Positions 23,349-38,300 of a DNA stretch of 64,000 nt are shown piece by piece. Under the pieces are notes generated by a model. That model saw nothing but the letters and a program-made list of their open reading frames with translations. It had not been told where the DNA came from and did no database searches. Each line of letters starts with the position of its first letter. The stretch's first letter is position 1. The translations under genes and the position numbers were made by a program. Origin of the DNA: Tenrec ecaudatus (lineage: Eukaryota; Chordata; Mammalia; Afrosoricida; Tenrecidae); NCBI RefSeq assembly GCF_050624435.1, contig NC_134541.1, positions 100,622,805 through 100,686,804 on the forward strand, read 5' to 3'.

Positions 23349-26300
23349 GTAAAGGGCCGCGCCGGGTCGGGGCAGCCCGGGGGCGCGGGAGCCGCGGGCG
23401 GAGGGCCGGAGCCCACCTGGGTGGGAGTGGTGTGGGGGCCGGGCGCGCGCCCCGGAGGGCCCCGGGGGCGCGCGGCCTAGGGGCCCGGCCAGCACGTGGG
23501 GCGCTGACAGCGACACCGGCAGCCCTGGGTGGGGCGGCCGGGAGCCCGGGGAGCCGGCCTGTCTGCGACGGCGGGCTAGGAGGCTGCGGGCCCGGGAGAC
23601 CCCGGGGGGAGCCTCAGACCCGCCCCCCTCTCCTGGGGGCCCGCAGTTACTCTCCAGTGATGGGGACCGTGGGCGACGGGCGGCTAGGGGACTGCCGCCG
23701 GCCGCGACCACGAGGCCCAGAGGCGAACAGATGGAGCTGCGGGTCGCCCAGGAGGGCGTTGAGAGCGATCCGAGAAGTTGGGGGAGACAAATGCAGGAGT
23801 TTTCACTTCCCCATTAGACCTCGCTGAGCATTTTCCTTGCTACAATTGCTATTATTAAAACTGTAATTACGTTTTAAATATCGATGGCCCCCGTACCGTC
23901 CTGAAGGAATCCCAAGATGCATTGCAGTCTTGTGATCGGCTAGAGACTGTTGGCTATCAATACAAAGATCTTCTCCTCCGCCTCCCCCTTTAGCATATTT
24001 TATGCTTGTAAAGTTCGTAAAGCGTTACAAGTTAGGGCTTCCACACGATCATAGGATAGGGTGGGAAGCCGCATTGATTTGTGTGCCTCTTTTCTCAATT
24101 GAGGTTTAGACGAAGGGAGTTGCCCTTTTGTCAGTGACACGTTTAGAATTTCCATTGCTTTAAAATCGATTGCCTGGTTTAGGTCGTTATGTATCACTCG
24201 CTGTCTGTGTTGGCGGGTCACTGATCTAGTCTTTAGACACTGAAGCACTTATTACAGCCTAATGGTTGTCATGTGCCTTTCTGCCATAGCTAATAGATAT
24301 AAATATTTTCTATAGTTTAAAGTTAAGTGGTCTTTTTTTAAAAAATCTGTTATGTTGGTGCTTCTTAAGTGTTTGCCTTTGGAACAAGGACTTACATTCT
24401 CTGAAACCCACGGGGGACAGTTCTACTCTGTTCTGTACGGTCCCAACGAGTCAGAATGAGAATGGAACTGAGTTTGAGTTGTAAGTGTTGGCTTGTTTTT
24501 GGCTATTGATCTTGAAGGAATGCCGAGCATTCTCCTTTAATAAAATTTATTTCAGAGAACTGTCAGTAGTGTTAGCTTTTAAGGGAAAACAGGAGAAAAG
24601 CTCACTGTCCTTTTATTAAGTAGCAGGCTAGTGTAGGGCTGAGTCGTGGAAACCCCCAGATCCTTTAGTGGGAGCAGATGGTTGGTTTTTCCCTTTAAAG
24701 TGCTGTCTTGTAGTATCAGAAAAGTGTCCTAGGAGTTTGGTTTCTTCCAAAACTTTTGTTGGGGTTTACTCCCTAGAGGCAGAAGAATATGGCTTGAAGT
24801 TTGAGTACCACATAGTTTGGATTCGATTGGTTTATTGTCTGTGGCATTTCTTGGACTTGTGTGGGTGGTTGCTTTCTTTTTGAACAGGATTGTTTATTTC
24901 TTTGCTTAGATCATAAGCTCCCAGATTTATTTGGCCTACTGTCTCCTTTCAACAAAAAAATAACCCAGTGCCCCCTGGCAATGAAAACCCTTTTTGCTAT
25001 CAGGATAAAGTAGAAATACCTGCTTTGGCAGCCCCTCCGCATCACCCCAGTGCCCCCAGGGTGGTACCTTCCACTTTGGGAAACTGGCTTCAATGGATGG
25101 AGAAACTTTGGCTATCAAAATTAGTTCACTGACAGAACAATCATCTGCCAGTTTCTCCATACCTTCTCTGGCAAATCCCTTTCATCTAGCCCTTTTCTTC
25201 CGTGGCCAGCCACCAGCATCACCGACGAGTCTTCAGACTTTGACAGTCTGCCTAGATGTCAGCCAGTGCCGTCAGTGGTCTGGGGTGGTCACTGTTGAGT
25301 GGCTGTGCACTACATTGTCTCGTGGAATGCTTTTGCCCTTCCTAATGTGCAGCTGTGTAGTGTTACTCAGATCCCTTCCTCTGTGCCACCAGTAGTTGAA
25401 GATACAAAAGTGTGTAGGGAAGTGGTTTTCAGTCTGAAAAGCCACTACACAGTGGCCAATTGAAAAAAAAATTTTTTTGTTTGGGTGTTGCTGACTTTAG
25501 AAACATTTTCTGTACAATGCCAACCAATATTAAAAACCGTAATAGGATGCCTATTAGGAAAAGAAGGGTCCACCAGATTGCGTGTTCTGGCCCATTCAGG
25601 GTTCATAAAGTGCCACTCACAGAACTTTGTTTGGAAGAAGCATTAGAAAAATTGGAAATAGCACCTAGACAGGAACTTTGAAAGGGAGTGACCACTGTAA
25701 AGTTTTTGTGTTTTTGTTTGTTTTTAAGGGAGGAAATGGACAGCAGGGCTCCCGTGTTTTTATTTGTTCCTGAGCCAGAGCTGAAACTGGTAGACTATCT
25801 GCCATTTCTTCCTAATTTAATCACTTCTCTTCAGTGCGGGCATCAGCACCCTGAGAGAGGGCGGCTCTTGTGCCCGTCTCCAACTATCCCAACTCAGGCA
25901 TGGGATTCACTCTTGACCTCAAATCCCATGAAAACGGCAGAATACAGATTTTCAAAGACATGATCACAGATCATCATTAAGTGCGAATGTCATTCCCTAC
26001 AGCTTCATGGGCAAAGGCAGAGGCCTTCTCGACAGCAGAGGCCCTGGAATGAATGAGATGTAGGAGAGAAGACACACAGGAGTAAATATCTGCTCTGTTA
26101 GAGACTTATTTTAACCCTTCAATGAAATGTCATTGTTATCTGTTTCAACTTTTTAATTGAAACTATTAACCAATAGTGGGTATTTTTGATAAGGTAATAT
26201 GGATTTTGACACAATTAATGAGAGATATGCCCTGAGGGGCCTCTGGTGCTGGGCTTGATCAAACGAGGCCTGTTTCTTCCGATTTATGCTGTTAACACAG

Positions 26301-29300
26301 TTCTCACATGTTAAAAGTGGGATAGCATTTTCACATTAAATCCCAGATATGGAAAACTGGTGAACGAGATGGATCCCACTGGTCGCATAAGGTTTAATTT
26401 CCAATTTGCAACTAGATCCTTCTTGTTTATTGTTAGGTGAAAAACCGAGGTGTAGTTCTGTTAAATAATCTGGGTTTCCAGGTATCCAGAACTTCTAAAA
26501 TAGTAGTACAGTGTTCTTTCCAAGTTCCCAACCTCACTGTCCTGCAAAACTGCCTTTTAAAATGAGTTAATGCACACCCCGGACCACTGTGGGAGAACTT
26601 ACTGGCAGTGTAAAAGAGTACAGCCAATAAAAAGTCTGGAGCAATTCTACTTTACACCACATGGGGTCGCTGTGGGTGGCAACAAGTTTGGGTGGTGGTG
26701 TTTAATGTTAATATCCTACATAATTATAGTGTAGTTCTCCAAACCAGAAAATTGGCATTGGTATACTAATAGTTAAACTACCAATCTTAATTTGACTATC
26801 TGAGGGGGAAAGGTTGTAATTCACATTCCATAACATTTTCTATTTTAAAATATACACAAATAATTTTTTTACTATATTCACGAAGTGATACCACCATCAT
26901 CATTTGGCATTAAAATCACTGGATAGTCATGTGGCTTCCGGGACCATCAGCATACAGGAAGACATCGTGTAGAGGGGCAGAGGAAGGCCCTGGACAAGAG
27001 AGATTGACCCGGTGGCTGCAACAATTGATCTTAAGCGTTGAGCAATTGTGAGGTTGACACAGGAGTGGGCAGCGTTGGGTTCTGTTGTACATAGATAGGG
27101 CCACTGTGGGTTGGAGCTGACTGGATGGTACCAACAAAAATGTAACAGCATACAGCAGGGTGTCTGCTCAGAGAGCTCTTCACTGTAATATTAGGATAAA
27201 GGCTCCCTGCTGACAAATCGTTGATTGGTGAGGCTCCCCTAGCAGACTGCAACACCTGCTCTGATGAGTCCAGTGGACCAGCCTCTCCAGTCTCCAGGGG
27301 GCAGTAAGGAGATGGGGTGGAGTGGGAAGATGACATCCGCCCCCAAGGGTGTTGGTGCTTTTAATTACAGTGCTCCTCCCTTGCCTTGATTTCTAGATAA
27401 TTCGATTTTGACTCTTGTTTCATGCGTTCCATGTTTTAATGGCTTGAGTGGGGAGCGCAGGAAGTGAGCAAGGGCAGGCCTTAGTGGTGCTGGGGGAGCA
27501 GTTGTTGACTCTAGAAACTTTGGGTTGGGAAGGAAGGGAGCAGGGTCTACTGAGTGTTGTCAGTGTACTTCTATTGCATTCTTTGTTCCTTCTGGTTCAC
27601 CCTTTCTGGAATTGTCATCGGTTCAATGGCTGAGATGAAAATTTGCCACATGGATTAGGGAAACCGTGTAGAGGACAAAGCCAGGGCCTTGTTTTGTCTG
27701 ACAAGAGGAAGTATTTCCAAGCAGTCTTTCTGGTTGACGAGGAAAGGAACTAGATCACTTTTTGGGGTGAGTTGGTGGTATCAGAATGTCGGTTTTTTTC
27801 TTCAGATACGTGAAGGGTATCAAAACGATTGTGGAGGAATCGTTTTATTTCTATTTCATTTTTCCCACCAACTTTTTGAAGCAGTTAATCAACATTTTTG
27901 CCTGTCTCCAGAATTTTGCACTAGGCACTTAAAGTGACACCAAGGAGAATCAATTGTCATCCTTAAGGAGTCTAGAAAGGAAATAGGACAAATAACCAGT
28001 TTAGTGGAAGACAGGTTATGTTATGTAAGCATTTCAGTGTTGCCACCCTAATCACAGAAGGGTAACTGTCACTTTTATCATGTTTTACTTCGGCAAGTTT
28101 TATACTGTGTGTTTTTATGATTAAGCTTTTTTTCTCATTGAATTATAATTCAGATATATGCATAGTATTTTCAGTTGGAGGCCTAGTGGGCCTGTATTGG
28201 GCTGCTAAAAGCAAGGTCAGTAGTTCAAAACTACAAGCTGCTCTGTGGGAGAAAGATAGGGCTTTCTACTATTTGGTTTTTTGGTTGTGTGTTTCAGTAT
28301 TTGGAATTTGTTAAAGTAGCACCATTTATTTAATTATTTACACTTGTTTATTTAGACTTTCTTTCATACAACACCAGAAACCAAATTCATTGCTCTCGAG
28401 TCGGTTCTGCCAGATCGCAGTTCTCCAGGCCAGAATAAGGCCGCCCCTGTGGGTTTCTCAGGTTGTACATTTTCATATTCCGCAGCAGTGCATTTGGTTG
28501 CCCGGCTTCTGGCACATCAACTCAGAATGTGTTGTTATTGCTTCATTTCTGAAAAGACTGTTGGAAAGAAAGAATCTCTGGTTGAAACTTCTGGTTTGTT
28601 TTGAGGTCCAGAGACTCTGTTTTTGATCGTTGGTTCATACAGTGGCTTCTTAGCGTGTTTCCTTGTCCTTTCAGACAAGTTTTTACAGATCTTTGGCTGG
28701 ACTGTCGAGACAAGTGCACTTGGCCTTTTAGAAACGACTTTGATCTGAGGAAACCTAGTTGCTAGTCATCCTAGTTGAGCCACTTGCCTATCTTGGTGTG
28801 CTACTTTCCAGCTAAAAGAAACAAGTGTGGAGCTGACTTTGACTCCAGGCCACTTTTTAAGTGTGTCAGAGTAGATCAATTTGTTGTTGAATGGCCAAAG
28901 CCATGCCAATTCAGCAGCTTCTACACGTACAGTTCACTGACATTGATAGCAGTCTTCAAGTTGCGTACCCATTCTCACCCTTCTTGCTGTTAAGTTAGTC
29001 TCTCCCCAATAACATGAACTCCCTGCCCTTTAAGTTTCCTCTTTGACTTTGGAGTTGTTCTTGTCCATTAATCTCCTGTAGTAAATGGTGTGGAGAGCCA
29101 TCTCCGAACGCTTCCGGCTTCCCTGTTGCCACAAGGTGGGAGCCAGACAAACCACCACTGTCTATCCTTCCTTACCTGTTCAGCTGTTCCTCCCACGCCA
29201 CTCCCAGACAGTACTCACAATTAAGGGGCTTTCGTAGGAAAGCTAATAGGTTACAAGTCAGGATCGGCAAACAATTTTCGATCTCCTTAGCCAGCAGCCA

Positions 29301-32300
29301 AGTTTCCCTCCAATTCTCAGCCACACTGTAGCCAAGTCTCTCCAGTGGTTAGTCTCTGGGCTACATGGTCCCTTGGCCTTTGTTTCCATGTGCCCGGAAG
29401 CTAGCCCACCTTATCACTCTGTCCCACAGTTTCCTAGTTTAGGCCAGATAAGGAGAAGGGGCTCTTCTGAGTCTGCACAGTCTGTGATACCTCTGGTCTT
29501 GGCCGCCTCTACCTCTTCAGAGTTCATGAACATGCACCTCCAAGGTCCTCAGTTTCTGCCGCTGCTTCAAAGATGACTCATTCCTATCACCAGGGGTCAG
29601 GAACTAAAACTGACCAATCGCCTCTATCAGTGTTACTCTGTTTGCATAGCCCCACTCAAACATTGATTGGGAGCTACAGAGACTTGAATGAATAGAAGAG
29701 CCATATTAAGACACTTCACTCCACCGGGCCCAGATAAATTTGAAAAGCTCACAGTGTTCAATGCAGACATTCTTTACTAGTTAACTCAACTATTTTTGGT
29801 TTTAAGAAAGACTTAAAGGGATTTTTTGGTTTAAGGATTATGTCAAGGCAGTAGTTTCAGGGGTTCATCTACTCTCCTTGGCTCCGGAGAGTTTAGGTTC
29901 TATGACAACTTGAAATTCTATTCTGTGTTTTATTAATTTTGGATGAAGAATGTTCAGTAACATTAACTAGGCACCATCCAGTGATTCTGGGCTCATGGCA
30001 AAGGAGGCAATTAAATATTCATGGAACACCATAGGAGTTTCTTTGGCTGGTGTCCCCTCACCCCCAAGTAGATTTTCAGGCCCTTCCTGGGCACCTCGGG
30101 GTAGACTCAACTTCCAACCTTTCCATTAACAAGCAATTGCATTGTGCCACTCAAGGATTACTGAAGCATCCTTCAGTAGCTTAGTTCAAGAGTGGTGATG
30201 ATAAATTCCAAGGCACATTCCAATTAGATGATTGCTTATATGTCATTTCATGTGGGGACAAAAGAATGCTGCATGCCTTAAACCTTAGTATGTCCCTGGT
30301 GCAGTTGTCTACGCTTCCTGGTTCTTTCTGTGGCAGGCAAGTGTGCTGTTAAGCAGCTGCCATGATTCGCCTTGGGGTGGCTGATTTTGGTAGGAGTAAA
30401 GTTTTCTGTTCTTTTAACTCCTTTTGGGGCTGCCAGAAATGGTTTTGGTTTATGTATGTTAAGTGGATCTCTAATTATTTTTGGAGTTGATGTGATGTAA
30501 AATTTTAAAATAGACTACTGTTGCTCTACCAGAAAACCCAACTGACTGCTATTGAGACAAGTCTGAGGGCTGAACTGCCCAGTGGGTTTCTGAGCCGGAC
30601 CGCTTCCAGAGCACAAGCCTCGTCACCTTTCGCCTGTGAGTGGCTGGTGATTTCAAATTGCTGACCTTGCCACTAACAGCCCAATGTTGGACCACTCTGC
30701 CACCCAGGCTCCTTGTTGCTCTGCAGATGGGTTGATTTGTGACCGAATAAACCAGTTCATAGAATGTGAGGGCTGGAAATGACCCCAGCAGTCATATGAT
30801 CACCTCATTTTCAGATCAAGAAGCTGAAGCCTATAAACGCTAAGTGAATGGCTAGGGTCACTCACAGAGTTAATGATACAGTTGAGTTTTGCCAACTGCT
30901 GGTTTTAGTGCTCATTCTGTTCACTAATGGAAACCAGAGCATGCCTCAAGCTAACTATTACCACCGTGAGTGCCACGGCCAGCATGGGTTTTCTGAGAGT
31001 GGCCCTGGAATTTGCTCTGCTTATGTTTCATTCGTAAAGGTTTTTGCCCTTTTCTTTTTTTTTATTTTATTAATTTTAACAATTTATTGGGGCTCATACA
31101 ATTCTTTTCACAGTTCATATATATACATACATCAATTGTATAAAGCACATCTGTACAGTCTTTGCCCTAATCATTTTTTTCTCTTTTCTTCTTTTACCTT
31201 TTATTAGGGACTCATACAACTCTTACCACAATCCATACATATACATACATCAATTGTATAAAGCACATCCATACATTCCCTGCCCCAATCATTCTCAAGG
31301 CATTTGCTCTCCACTTAAGCCCCTTGCATCAGGTCCTTTTTTTTTCCCCTCCTCCCTCCCCCTTTCCCCCTCCCTCATATGCCCTTGGTAATTTATACAT
31401 CGTTGTTTTGTCATATCTTGCCCTATCCGGAGTCTCCCTTCCCCCCTTCTCTGCTGTCCCTCTCCCAGGGAAGAGATCACATGTGGATCCTTGTAATCAG
31501 TTCCCCCTTTCCAACCCACTCACCCTCCACTCTCCCAGCATCGTCCCTCACACCCTTGGTCCTGAAGGTATCATCCACCCTGGATTCCCTGTACCTCCAA
31601 CCCTCATATGCACCAGTGTACAGCCTCTGTCCTATCCAGCCCTGCAAGGTAGAATTCGGATCATGGTTGTTGGGGGGAGGAAGCATCCAGGATCCGGGGG
31701 AAAGCTGTGTTCTTCATCGATACTACCTCACACCCTAATTAACCCATCTCCTCTCCTAAACGCCTCTATGAGGGGATCTCCATTGGTCGACACTTGGGCC
31801 TTGGGTCTCCACTCTGCACTTCCCCCTTCATTTAATATGATATATATATACATATATATACATGCATATATACATATACACATATATACACATACATACA
31901 CACACTTATATCTTTTTTTTTTTTTTTGCATGATGCCTTATACCTGGTCCCTTGGGCACCTCGTGATCGCACTGGCCGGTGTGCTTCTTCCATGTGGGCT
32001 TATTTGCTTCTGAGCTAGATGGCCGCTTGTTCACCTTCAAGCCTTTAAGACCCCAGACACTATCTCTTTTGATAGCCGGGCACCATCAGCTTTCTTCACC
32101 ACATTTGCTTATGCACCCATTTGTCTTCAGCGATCCTATCATGGAGGTGTGCAGTCAATGATATCAAATTTTGTTCTTTGATGCCTGGTAACTGATCCCT
32201 TTGGGACCACTCGATCACACAGGCTGGTGTGTTCTTCCATGTGGACTTTGTTGCTTCTGAGCTAGATGGCCGCTTGTTTATCTTCAAGCCTTTAAGACCC

Positions 32301-35300
32301 CAGTCACTATCTCTTTTGATAGCCGGGCACCATCAGCTTTCTTCACCACATTTACTTGTTCACCCACTTTGGCTCCAGCCGTTGTGTCGGGAGAGTGAGC
32401 ATCATAGAGTTCCAATTTAATAAAAGAAGGTATTCATGCATTGAGGGAGTGTTTGAGTAGAGGCCCAAGATCCTTCCGCCACCTTAATACTTGACCTATA
32501 AATATAGACACATAGATCTATTTCCCCATCCTCCTATATATATTTGCATGTACATGTCTTTGTCTAGACCTCCATGAATGCCCTTTGACTCCTAGCTCTT
32601 TCCTCCATCTCCCTTGACTTTCCTCCTGCCCTACTACCATGCTTCATCGCCACCTGGGCTAGAGTATACCTCTTCTCTAAGCAACCTTACCCTTGATCAT
32701 TTCCCAGCAGGCCTGCCACTCCCACTTCTCTACCATTTGGGGTCCCATGTTTTTCCCTTGTCCCTGGGTTTGTTAACACCACTTCCTTACCCCCCTACCG
32801 CCCCACCCCAAGTCCCCCCAAAACTGTCGGTCCCGTTGTTTTTCCTCCAGATAGTTCATCCAGCCTGTCCTATTCAGACAGACCTGTGGAGTCACTAACA
32901 TGCACGAAAACTAGACAGAGGAAAACAAAGCAACAGTATACAACCAGACAACAAAACAACAAAAACAAACCACTGACAAAGAACAGAATAAAACAGTTCA
33001 CAAGAGAAAAGCTTGTAGTTAGTTCAGGGATCGTTTGCTGGCCCTTAGGAGCGTTTTCCAGTCCAGTCTGTTGGGGCACCACGCCCTGGCCCCGAAGTCC
33101 ACTTTCAGCATTCCCTGGGGACCTTGCCACTCCATTCCCTTGCTGTTCCGCTGCACTCCCCCAGTGATTTGCCTCGGTGTGGTGGGATCAGGTCAGGTGC
33201 AATTCCCACACTGTGTCTCCGGTGCGGTTTTTGCCCTTTTCATGGGGCTCTGAAATGCTTGTAGTAATGATAACTTTATTTGAGTAATTAGCATATTTTA
33301 ATGGCTTGAGGTTGTAGATACTGTTGATGTGCTCTACAGAAGAGAAAATTCTAGGCTCAGAAAGGTTAAATAATGTATCAAGGTCATATCCAGTAGTGCT
33401 TGCAGGAGCTAGGGTTAGGAGCTAATCTACGCTTCGTCGTCTTCCCCCCCTCTCCCCCCCGGCAGTAACTGTGCTACTCCTTTGCTTGTGGTTGGATATT
33501 AAAACTTTTTTGGTTGAAACACTTTCCGAAACAGGACTCATCCGTTTGGACTATGGCACCGTCTCCATTTTCTGTCCTAGTGGTTGACACTGTCGCAAGT
33601 CACTCTTGGGAAATATTAATGCTAGGAAATAACCTTCAACAGCTGCTGGTCATGGTCTGTAATATTTTGATTTTTTATTTTTAGTATATCGTCATTAAGG
33701 CTAAAACCCATTGGTTGTGTGTATGTGTTCTGCAGGCTTCTGCCTCTGATACCGGCTTTTATTGTTTTTCGGTACTGTCTGTGGGGACATTCATGAGGCT
33801 GTTACTATCTCTATTGTGTATAGGAAGCACTGTTGCTTTGACACTTGGCACTGTCTCAGCTTCAGGCTTTACCATCTTAAGACAGCCCTCTCATAAATAT
33901 AGAATGATTTGAAAATTAAATTATGACCAGGTTTTTATTATGCTGTATTCTAGTCTCATGACAGGTGTCACTGAGAAGTACCTCCATACCAGCTCCTGCA
34001 TACAACATGCTTGCAGATCTCGGAGCATTGTTCAAGGAGCTAGCTGGTTAGGTGCATATACTAGTTGCTTTTGAAAGGCACCGTTCTAGTGAGGGATGGG
34101 GAAGCCCGTCGTTCAGTAGTTTTCACCTTTTTTCTGCTTTAAAGTACCATACTAAAAAAAGTCAATTCTGACGCATAGAAACCCTATATAACAGGGAGAA
34201 CTGTCCCTGGAAATTTCCAGGTTTGTAAATCTTCTAGATGGTAGTAGAAAGCCTCATCTTTCTCCCTCAGAGCAGCTGATGGTTTCAAACTGGTGACCCT
34301 GTGGTTAGCAGCCCAACGAGTAACCACTATGCTCCAAAAACAAAGAAAATAAACTCGCTGCCATTCAGTCAGTGGTGACTCATAATGACCCTCCGGGACA
34401 AGATAGTCCAGTGGGGTTCCTCCAAACCAAACATGTTGCTGTCAAGTGGATCCAAATGACCTTTCATAGCTCAGTTACTGCTATATCAGAAGAGAAGAGG
34501 CAAGGTGGCATGTGTGTAACTTGTAGAAGCCTACAGTTAATGTTGATCTGTATGTTACACCTGTGTGTTACATAGTAACAACACTATGTAATCCGTGGGC
34601 TTGGAGAGTTCAATGAGATAGCCATCAGCACATAAGGACACAATAATGAATTGCTTTTAGTTGCTGTGAAGTTGTTCAACACATGACAGTCCCCTGTGTG
34701 CAGAGTAGACCTGCTCCATGTGGTGTTCGGAAACAGGTCAGTAGGTTGCTGTCATTGGCTACTCCTGCCCTCTGCTTATGCCTTCTGTCCCTGTTTGGCC
34801 CATGATACTCAGAACATGTTAGGAGATGAAGACTGTCCTTTGTTGAATATCTAATAGATGTCAGGAGTTATGTAACATGAAATTCTGCTTTTATTTAATC
34901 CTCTGAGCAATCTTGTCATATTTCCCATAATCCATATGAAATAACTGCATTTTGCAACTTATAAGTGACAAGGTGGCTTTAAGTCCAAGAATTCATTTCC
35001 CAGTTCCTTTCTCCCACCACTCTGCTGCCCTATACGTTGATGGAGCAGCACGTGTGAAATTGATTCACTGTAGCACTGCTTCACTTTCTCTGAAAATGGG
35101 ATGTTTGTTTCTCCTTTACCCTGGTGGCTAGTGGGCCACGCTTTGAGCTGCTAACCTCAAGGTCAGCAGTTTGAAGCCGCCAGATGAGGCCTTCTGCACC
35201 CGAAGTACAGAGTAGTGGTAGATTTACGGGCTGGGACCCATGCGGGCAGTGTGCCCTTGCCCTGGCCGGTCACTGAGTCAGAATTGATTCTCTGGCAGTG

Positions 35301-38300
35301 AGTTTGTTTTTACCAGTAAACTTTCCTTTGGGAGAATGAAGAATGGTTATTTTGTATTATGTCTGAAGTATAATTATTGTTTCCTTTCAAAGCCTAGTCT
35401 AAAAGATTTTCCCTCCAACCAGAACCACCCACCTACCATCAAGTCGATTTCAACTTAGAGCAACCCTGTGAGACAAAGTAGAACTCCCTGATCGGCTTCC
35501 AAGGCTGTCCCATGCCTTGCCCCTAAGCACTCACTCACCTCACTTGTGCGGCTTGTTTGCCCTAAGCCAAGCATGCCCCTTATCTGTCAGGAACAAGACA
35601 CCGCTTTCCTCAACACTTCATGCCATTAGAAAACACTGCGCTGGATTCCTTATTACGGATGTGGTTTTTATTTGGCAGCAATTTTTAAGTTTTGTTTTAT
35701 GAGTTCTGGATTCATTATTATTTGTAACTCACTCTATGGACCCTCAGGTGATTCCAAGGCCCTTGTCTCTTTGCCTTTTAGAGCATTGTTTTGTGTCTAG
35801 AACCTAATCTTTATTTTCAATTATTCGGTTGAACATACATAAAATTACTATTTTACATTGCTAAAAGTTTTTAAATGCTTCCTCTCAATCTCTACTCGTC
35901 TCTCTGGTAACAACAGTTCATGCTGTTACTGAGGTTCAGAGGCCCTTTTTTTCCTCCCTAAGGTTTATTTCAGCAGTCTGGGTGTGTCCATCCGTACGTA
36001 TTGCACTGCTAACTGCCAGGTAGGTGGTTAAAAAAACCACCAGCGGCTAGTGGGGCTGGGGGCTGGGAGTTGAAGCTGTCTACATCCAGATTCACAACCT
36101 CCAAGACCCTCTATTGCATTGCTGTGATTTGGAACTGACTTGATGGCAGTGGGTTTTTAATTTTATTTTGTTAAAAATACAGCTGGCACAATATACTTAC
36201 CAGTTCAAGAGCTTCTCCGGTACATACAATTCACCAAGTTGTGTAATTGTTCTTTAGCCTACTAGTCCAAGTGGGTCCTCATTAACATAAGCTTACTGCT
36301 GTCTTAGATTCTTGTCGAACCTTTTGAGTTATTGGTGTCAGTTTGACCCCATTTAGTTCTTAACGAGGGCAATGCTCAAAGGAGACATGTTTTACTAGTT
36401 CAACTAAACTGTTCCATTTTAAGAAAACTTGAGAGTATATTTTTAACATTCAAAGATTATCTTGGGGCAGTAGTTTGCAGGTTCATCCAGCTTCCATGAT
36501 TCCAGACTAGAATCCATGAGAATTTGGTGGTGTAGGTGAGGTCAGTATTTGCCCTTCTGTGATTGTTTTTAACACATTCAGCAGAATGTCTTTAAGCTCT
36601 GTCCATCTTGGAGCATGTATCAGAACTTCAGTTCTCTATTCATTTATCTTATTGGTCAAGTTTTAAGTACTATATGGTATGTGTGTACCACATTTTAGTC
36701 ATCCGTTCATCTTTTGGTTGACTGTTTTCGTCCTCTGACTATTGTGAATAGTCCTGCAGTTAGCATTGGTGGGCAGGTCTCTCTTTTGAGCCTCTGCTTG
36801 CAAGTCTTGGTTATTTATCTAAGAGTGCAATTGTTGGGTCATATAAAATAGTGGTTCTGTTTTGGGTGGGTTTACTTTTTAGGAACCACTGCCCTGTTTT
36901 CAGCAAGTGCTTTGCCCACCAGCAATGAATAAGGAAGGTTCTTCTTTCCTTGTATCCTTGCCAACATTTGTTACTTTCCTGTTGCTTTTATTTCTCATCT
37001 TGGCTCTCCTCCTTAAAAAACCTCACTGCCATTGAGTCAATGCCGACATAGCGACCTACAATTGCCCCTTGAGTTTCTGAGGCTGTAACTGTTTACAGGA
37101 ATAGAACGCCCCATCTTTCTCCCATGGAGCGAGTTGCTGGTGGTTTAGAACTGTGATCCTTGCTGACTGCAGCCCAACAGCTAGCTGCTGTGCCACCAGG
37201 CTTCCTTTGGTTATCCAAATGGGAGTGAAATGACATCTCGTCATGGTTTTGATGTGCATCGTTCTCTGATGGCTAATGATGCTGTGCATCTTTTCATGTG
37301 ATTGGTTACCATTTGACATCCTCTGTGGTGAAATATCTGTTTAGGGTCTTTGCTCTTTTTATGATGGGGTTGTCTTTTAGGTTTTATGTATATTTTGCAT
37401 ATTCAATTCTTGACAGATACGTGGGTTCTAATAACATTCTCCTAGTTGACAGCTTGTCTTTTCACTTAAAAAATCATTTTAGTGGGGGCTCGTACAACTC
37501 ATCGCAATCCATACATACATCATTGTATCAGCACGTTTGTACAGTTGTTGCCATCATCATTCTCAAAACATTTGCTTTCTACTTGAGTCCTATCAGCTCA
37601 TTTTCCCCTCCCTCTCCCCTCCTCCCTCCTTCACAAACCCATGATAATTTATAAATTATTATTTTGTCATGTCTTACACTATCTGAAGTCTCCTTTCACC
37701 CACTTTTCTGTCGGTGGGGCGGGGCGGACAGGCAGGAGGGTGTTATATGTAGATCATTGTGATCGGTTCCCCCTTTCTCCCCCACCTTCCCCTTCCCCTG
37801 CCCTGGTGTCACTACTCATCACTGGTCCTGAGGGGTTAATCTGTCCTGGATTTCCTGTGTTTCCAACTCTTATCTGTACCCATGTACGTGCTCTGGTCTA
37901 GCCAGATTTGTAAAGTAGAATTGGGATCATGATAGTGGGGGGGAGGGGCGGAGGCAGCATTAAAAGAACTAGAGGAAACTATGTTTCATTGGTGCTATTA
38001 CCCCAGTTGGCTCTTCTCCTCCCTGCCACCCTTCTGTAAGGGGATGTCCATTTGCCCACAGATGGGCTTTGGGTCTCCACTCCACACTGCCCATAATGTT
38101 TTGTTCTTTGATGCCTTGGCACCTGATTCCTTTGACATCTTGTGATTACACAGGCTGGTGTGCTTCTTCTTATGGGGTTTGTTGCTTCTCAGCTAGATGG
38201 CCACTTGTTTGCCGTTAAGACCCCAAATGCCTTTTGATAGCCAAGCACCATCAGCTTTCTTTTTTTTCCTTTTTTCCAGCTTTCTTCACATTTGCTTATG

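Larger units (their letters stand above)
22080..23740. promoter_or_regulatory. CpG island covering promoter, 5' UTR and exon 1 of GSPT1
   Basis: CG dinucleotides are dense from about 22085 to 23740 and rare elsewhere in the window. There is no TATA box close to the start. ETS-like cores such as tttccggt occur near 22507. This fits a housekeeping, broad-start promoter. GC-rich open frames on both strands here are by-products of composition. Confidence 0.85.

Noticed and set aside
22065-23711. Several long minus-strand frames in the CpG island
   Set aside because: High GC removes stops on both strands; peptides are low complexity and do not resemble known proteins.
23349-23827. Read-through of exon 1 frame into intron 1
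   Set aside because: The frame stays open after the gtaaag donor, but the residues lose all similarity to eRF3a exactly at the splice site, and exon 2 continues it in phase.
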